64,000 bases of DNA from Lutimaribacter pacificus (GTDB taxonomy: Bacteria > Pseudomonadota > Alphaproteobacteria > Rhodobacterales > Rhodobacteraceae): positions 142,955 to 206,954 of the forward strand of contig NZ_FQZZ01000007.1 of the NCBI RefSeq assembly GCF_900142185.1, read 5' to 3'. Position 1 is the stretch's first letter. Each line of letters opens with the position of its first letter. Under the pieces are notes generated by a model. The model saw only the letters and a list, made by a program, of their open reading frames with translations. It made no database searches and was not told where the DNA came from. The translations under genes and the position numbers were made by a program. Positions 60,537-64,000 of this stretch are shown here, in pieces.

Positions 60537-61652
60537 TCAGAGACCGGCTGCCTTGGTCAGGTTCACCCGGAACCGGTCGCGGCGGCGCTGATAGCGGCGG
60601 GTCATCTCGGCCGAGGCGTGTCCGAGCTGCTTCTGGACATAGCGCTCGTCGACCTCGGCCGAACTGGCGAGACCGGCGCGCAGAGAGTGGCCAGAGAAGA
60701 GGGCGAGGCGATCCTTTTCGGGCAGCTCTGATCGGATGCCGGCGTCGAGGACCGTGCGCTTGATCAGTCGAGCCACATGTTTGTTGTTGAGCCGCGTTTC
60801 GGATGCCCGTGTGCCATCACGCGAGGTTCCGACGAAGACCGGGCCGAAGTCGATCTTCGCGAAGTGCAGCCATTGCTCAAGGGCACGAACAGGGCAGGTC
60901 TGATCCTTGGAGCCGCGGCCGATCTCGACTTCGCGCCAACCGGTTTTGGCGTTGAGGGTCAGGAGGGCGCCTTTCTCCAGGATTTCGATCCAGCCGCCGG
61001 AATCCGGTGTATCGTCTTTGTGCACGTCCAGGCTGACAATTTCGGATCGGCGGAGGCCTCCGGCGTATCCAAGCAGAAGGATTGCCCGATCGCGTAGCCC
61101 GCGCAGGTCATAGGGCAGGGTGGCCACCATCGCGAGGATGTCCTCGGCCAGGATCGCTTCCTTCTGGACTGGCGGCCGCGCGTGCTTGCGCTTGATGCCC
61201 GCCAGAACTGTCGCGATGTGCCGGTTCCTGCGATCGAGAATGAACCCGCGCTGCGCGTAGTTCCAGGTGAGACCGGACAGGCGGCGGTCGATCGTGCTGA
61301 CCGACAGGGGTCGGGACGCCGACTGCGAAGGGGAGGAGCCTGACCCGGAGGCCAGATCGGCGAGGTAAAGCCCGATCATCTCAGGAGAGGGGGGCAATGG
61401 CTCCGCGCCCTTCATTCGGCACCATCGCGCGAAATGCGCCCAGTCTTTCGCATAGGCCCTCAGCGTGTTCTCTGAAGCCGCGGCGCGGGCGTAATCTCGG
61501 GCGGTGTCCACCAGTCGATCGAGCGTGCCGGAACCCGCGACATGGGAGGGCAGGGCGATGTCATCGTTTTCCTCTTGATCGCTAGCGTCGACGCGATCGT
61601 CATCAGGCTCACCAGAGGGCGTTGGCGTCGATTTCTCGGTCTCTGAGGGCAT
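60537..61652 (-). CDS. Tyrosine recombinase/integrase
   Basis: A 371-residue phage-integrase-family recombinase with an acidic, low-complexity N-terminus. A SAM-like core-binding domain follows (ENTLRAYAKDWAHFARWCRM), then the catalytic domain. The active residues are visible: Arg in GGLRRSEIVSLD (about 201), His-x-x-Arg in SGHSLRAG (322-325), His in QLGHAS (345) and the nucleophilic Tyr in RRYQRR (354). The ATG at 61652 is preferred since codons upstream are AT-rich and look like promoter; ATG 61733 is an alternative. It may resolve plasmid multimers or have brought in an element. Confidence 0.92.
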   Translation of the reverse strand: MPSETEKSTPTPSGEPDDDRVDASDQEENDDIALPSHVAGSGTLDRLVDTARDYARAAASENTLRAYAKDWAHFARWCRMKGAEPLPPSPEMIGLYLADLASGSGSSPSQSASRPLSVSTIDRRLSGLTWNYAQRGFILDRRNRHIATVLAGIKRKHARPPVQKEAILAEDILAMVATLPYDLRGLRDRAILLLGYAGGLRRSEIVSLDVHKDDTPDSGGWIEILEKGALLTLNAKTGWREVEIGRGSKDQTCPVRALEQWLHFAKIDFGPVFVGTSRDGTRASETRLNNKHVARLIKRTVLDAGIRSELPEKDRLALFSGHSLRAGLASSAEVDERYVQKQLGHASAEMTRRYQRRRDRFRVNLTKAAGL

Positions 61653-61809
61653 ATTTTCACTGAATCCGGCAATGAAATTGAACTGCTTCCCAGCATATCT
61701 TTTCACATCCGATAATGCAAACTTATTGGACATAAAGCCGAACGGCAATGTGGGGCGGTTTTCACATCACATTGTGGACAAAAGCGCCGCCATGGGATAG
61801 TCTTGTGGT

Positions 61810-62754
61810 ATGACATACCAGCCGACAGCCATATCGGACGACCTGAGTACACTACCGCAGCTGCCGGGCTGGGTCACCTCCGGGCGTGTGGAAACCCTTG
61901 AAACTGTGGCCTTTCGGTCGGGCGCGGCGCTGATGGTGCTCGACCAGCTGATCAACGATCCCAGGCATGGCGTGCCCGTGAAACTGTTCGCCAACCGGCT
62001 GGCGCTGAGCGCGGCGACAGCGACCTCGAAACTGGAAGGCCGCCTCGCGCGGGAGGCGGATATCCGCGACGCCTATCATCTGACGCCGCCAGGCGAAGCG
62101 CGGGGGCCAGATGGTGATCTGCTGGCGTTTTGGAGAGATGCCGTGCGCCTGCGGGCGGACGAAACTGGCAAGATCGCTGATCTGGCTGGCGCGGAGTACG
62201 CGGGCGTCCGGCTTGATGGGGGATTGGAGCGCGCCCGGATGCATGGGCCGTTGGATGGCGGCGTGGCGGTCCTACGCGACGTGCTCGACGCCGACGACCG
62301 AGCGGAGCGGGTCGCCTGCCTGCTTTCTGATGCCGTCCTGGCACGGGCTCTGAACTGGAAGACCGTGCTGCCCGTGACTGCGCAGCGTTTGACAAAGGCG
62401 GTTCTGCGCGATCTGGCCGCAGACGGGCAGGGGGCCGAGCTGGCAGTGCAGGTCCGGATTCTGGAGAGCATCGAAGAGATCGTCCGAATGGCGCGAGAGC
62501 TTACTCGTCGAGCAGGCGCGCTTGGCGCCGTGGCGCCGAAGCTGCGGGCGAAAGGATCGGAGGCAGCGGTCGAGCTGTTCCTGACCGAGGACTCCGTGGC
62601 GCCGTCGTCGATGTTGTCACCGCGGATTCGCGGTACCTCGATCCCGATGACGGACCGCGCTGCCCGGCGGTTCTGCGACCGGCTGGTCGAGTTGGGAGTC
62701 GCGCGCGAGCTGACCGGGCGGTCGACGTTCCGGCTGTATGGGATCGCGCCATGA
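61810..62754 (+). CDS. DUF1403 family protein
   Basis: A 314-residue protein of the DUF1403 family, found mainly on alphaproteobacterial plasmids. The family start LPGWVTSGRVETLETVAFRS is at about 17-36, followed by FANRLALSAATATSKLEGR, DAYHLTPPGEARGPDG and a helical second half with LLSDAVLARALNWKTVLPV. The function is unknown. It overlaps the scpB-like gene by four bases (ATGA), which suggests joint action in chromosome or plasmid organisation. Confidence 0.88.
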   Translation: MTYQPTAISDDLSTLPQLPGWVTSGRVETLETVAFRSGAALMVLDQLINDPRHGVPVKLFANRLALSAATATSKLEGRLAREADIRDAYHLTPPGEARGPDGDLLAFWRDAVRLRADETGKIADLAGAEYAGVRLDGGLERARMHGPLDGGVAVLRDVLDADDRAERVACLLSDAVLARALNWKTVLPVTAQRLTKAVLRDLAADGQGAELAVQVRILESIEEIVRMARELTRRAGALGAVAPKLRAKGSEAAVELFLTEDSVAPSSMLSPRIRGTSIPMTDRAARRFCDRLVELGVARELTGRSTFRLYGIAP

Positions 62755-63353
62755 CGGTCGCGACACGGAACCGCAAGGCGCAAGGGGAGGGCAGCGCCGG
62801 GTTCGACCGGGAACTTGAAGAACTTCCGCAGGAGCTGCGCTGGCGCGAATGGATGGGGCGGATCGAGGCGGTATTGTTCGCCAGTGCCTCGCCGGTCGGT
62901 CGCGACGACCTGGCCCGCGTGGTGGGGCAGGGGGCGTCGGTCGAGATGCTGATCGAGGACATCCAAGCCGAACTGACCGGCCGCCCGTATGAGCTGGCCC
63001 AGGTAGCGGGTGGATGGATGTTCCGGACCAAGACGCAGTTCGCGGACGCGATCAAGGCCGCCGCCGATCATGGCGAGCAGACCTTGGCCTTCACCGAGAT
63101 GGAGATGGGGGTGCTTTGTGCAATCGCCTATCACCAGCCGATCGACCGGGCCGGTCTGGCGGACATCTTCGGCAAGGAGGTCAGCCGCGATCTTCTGGCC
63201 CGGCTGCGCTACAATGACCTGATCGCCAGCGGGCCGCGGTCGCCGCGGCCGGGCGCACCGCATACGTTCGTGACGACGGAGACGTTTCTGGTGACGTTCG
63301 ATCTGCAGAGCCTGCGGGACTTGCCAGAGTTAGAACTGGGTGGCCCAAAGTGA
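62751..63353 (+). CDS. ScpB-like segregation/condensation protein
   Basis: A 200-residue protein with the ScpB tandem winged-helix layout: WMGRIEAVLFASASPVGRDD (about 35-54), MLIEDIQAELTGRPYELAQV, then FTEMEMGVLCAIAYHQPIDR and ADIFGKEVSRDLLARLRYND and PHTFVTTETFLVTFDL at the end. ScpB is the kleisin-associated subunit of SMC condensin. No scpA or smc gene is present here, so this plasmid copy may act with host SMC or with the DUF1403 partner. Confidence 0.88.
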   Translation: MTVATRNRKAQGEGSAGFDRELEELPQELRWREWMGRIEAVLFASASPVGRDDLARVVGQGASVEMLIEDIQAELTGRPYELAQVAGGWMFRTKTQFADAIKAAADHGEQTLAFTEMEMGVLCAIAYHQPIDRAGLADIFGKEVSRDLLARLRYNDLIASGPRSPRPGAPHTFVTTETFLVTFDLQSLRDLPELELGGPK

Positions 63354-63922
63354 AGGCGAGCGCACTCACGATCGAAGCAATCATTGTTCCGCCATCAACG
63401 CATCCGGTTCACACAGAGACTTACCTGAATGCTCTCTCTGACACAGAATGGTCCGAGCTACGTGCAAAAGCGACGCGCTCCCGTCGAACAGGACAGCCTG
63501 CCCTTCTTTGTGGCGATTGCGGTCATTCAGTCTACGGACGAGAGTCGAGCAACGGGCGCCGGCACTGCTTTCACTTTGGAACCGAGACAAAGGACTGCCG
63601 GTGGGCCTCGGCCAATGCATCCAGCTTTCGCTCCATAGATGCGAACAAGTTTCAAGGACAGCAGGAAGGTGCGCGTCACAAGCAGCTAAAGGCCATGATC
63701 TGCGAGATACTGGAATTGGACCCTTATGTAGCAGCGGCTGGCATCGCTCCTGAGCGCTATACAAAGGGTCACGAGGGGCAGTACGCATTCCCGGACGTCT
63801 ATGCGTCCAATTGCTATGGCGGACCGGTGGCGTTCGAAATTCAGCTGTCCACCACTCAACTCCCGACCATTACTCGCAGAGAAGATTTCTACGCACAGAA
63901 CGATAGTAACCATCCGGCGTAG
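63350..63922 (+). CDS. DUF6035/CoiA-like nuclease-fold protein, probably truncated
   Basis: A 190-residue protein starting at GTG (GTGA overlap with scpB). It has a Cys pair in LLCGDCGHSVYG (about 53-64) and, near the C-terminus, FPDVYA followed by VAFEIQLSTTQLPTITRREDFY, which matches the Asp...Glu-x-Gln core of a PD-(D/E)XK-type nuclease as seen in CoiA/DUF6035 proteins. Relatives are longer, and the frame stops in NDSNHPA soon after the motif, only 20 bases before a transposase-like remnant. Truncation by an inserted element is likely. Family assignment is tentative. Confidence 0.6.
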   Translation: MKASALTIEAIIVPPSTHPVHTETYLNALSDTEWSELRAKATRSRRTGQPALLCGDCGHSVYGRESSNGRRHCFHFGTETKDCRWASANASSFRSIDANKFQGQQEGARHKQLKAMICEILELDPYVAAAGIAPERYTKGHEGQYAFPDVYASNCYGGPVAFEIQLSTTQLPTITRREDFYAQNDSNHPA

Positions 63923-63942
63923 GCCGCGGTCGCTGGCGTCAC

Positions 63943-64000
63943 TCAGATCGTAGTTTTGGGTTTGCGAGGCCGCGGGGCCCATTTCTTCGCCAGCCGCTCG
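63943..64000 (-). CDS. C-terminus of an unidentified protein at the right edge (possibly transposase)
   Basis: Eighteen codons open to the edge and ending at TGA 63945-63943 read ERLAKKWAPRPRKPKTTI. The basic, proline-rich end is reminiscent of insertion-sequence transposase C-termini, and the position right after a cut gene fits. Too short to identify. Confidence 0.3.
   Translation of the reverse strand, partial: ERLAKKWAPRPRKPKTTI

Overview
The window looks like part of an alphaproteobacterial plasmid or chromid, most likely from a Rhodobacterales (Roseobacter/Paracoccus-type) host. The reasons are the high GC coding bias, a complete repA-repB-repC replication module, several TRAP transporters, and the RES/Xre, ParDE and PrlF/YhaV toxin-antitoxin modules. 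This taxonomy is inferred from gene content, not from a search.

Bases 1-50,000 hold one large catabolic supercluster for CoA thioesters. It encodes ten acyl-CoA dehydrogenases (one broken), five crotonase-fold proteins, three MaoC/hot-dog proteins, four class III CoA-transferases, two thiolase-like/DUF35 pairs, two acyl-CoA ligase-like enzymes, two SDRs, an MmgE/PrpD protein, a nitronate monooxygenase, a transglutaminase-like protein and a private EtfAB pair. Three transport systems serve it: a TAXI-TRAP, a DctPQM TRAP and a Liv-type ABC transporter with two tandem binding proteins. No ring-hydroxylating or ring-cleaving oxygenase is visible. The substrates are therefore probably imported carboxylic acids (branched, alicyclic or steroid-/isoprenoid-side-chain-like), activated with CoA and shortened by beta-oxidation and perhaps retro-aldol cleavage. 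The exact substrate cannot be read from the sequence.

The layout is: an mmgE-acd-acd operon and a convergent iclR/maoC pair (0.6-5.6 kb); acd-acd-TAXI-TRAP-thioesterase-SDR-DUF35-thiolase (5.9-14.3 kb); a minus-strand operon ech-caiB-acd-acd-ech-dctQMP (22.6-14.4 kb); nitronate monooxygenase (22.8 kb); the transglutaminase-maoC-acd-acd-ech-ligase operon (29.3-23.8 kb); the DUF35-thiolase-maoC-caiB operon (32.9-29.4 kb); two divergent caiB genes (33.0-35.4 kb); acd (36.5 kb); ech-ech-etfB-etfA (40.1-36.8 kb); and SDR-livG-ligase-livH-livM-livF-SBP-SBP (49.2-40.1 kb). A repeated palindrome TCTAAC-N4-GTTAGA stands in front of the operons at 29.3, 33.0, 36.6 and 49.2 kb and suggests one shared, probably TetR-type, regulator encoded elsewhere. 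A second palindrome, CACATATGTG, lies in front of the two operons around iclR.

At 50.0-51.4 kb an IS256-family element without a visible target duplication joins the catabolic region to the plasmid backbone. It cuts off an acyl-CoA dehydrogenase on its left and a parE toxin gene on its right. The backbone carries parD, a frameshifted serine recombinase, repABC with candidate parS palindromes, two toxin-antitoxin pairs, a DUF6927-like protein, an inverted second copy of the recombinase, a tyrosine recombinase and a DUF1403-scpB-DUF6035-like operon. The two recombinase copies form 445-bp inverted repeats around the whole replication module.
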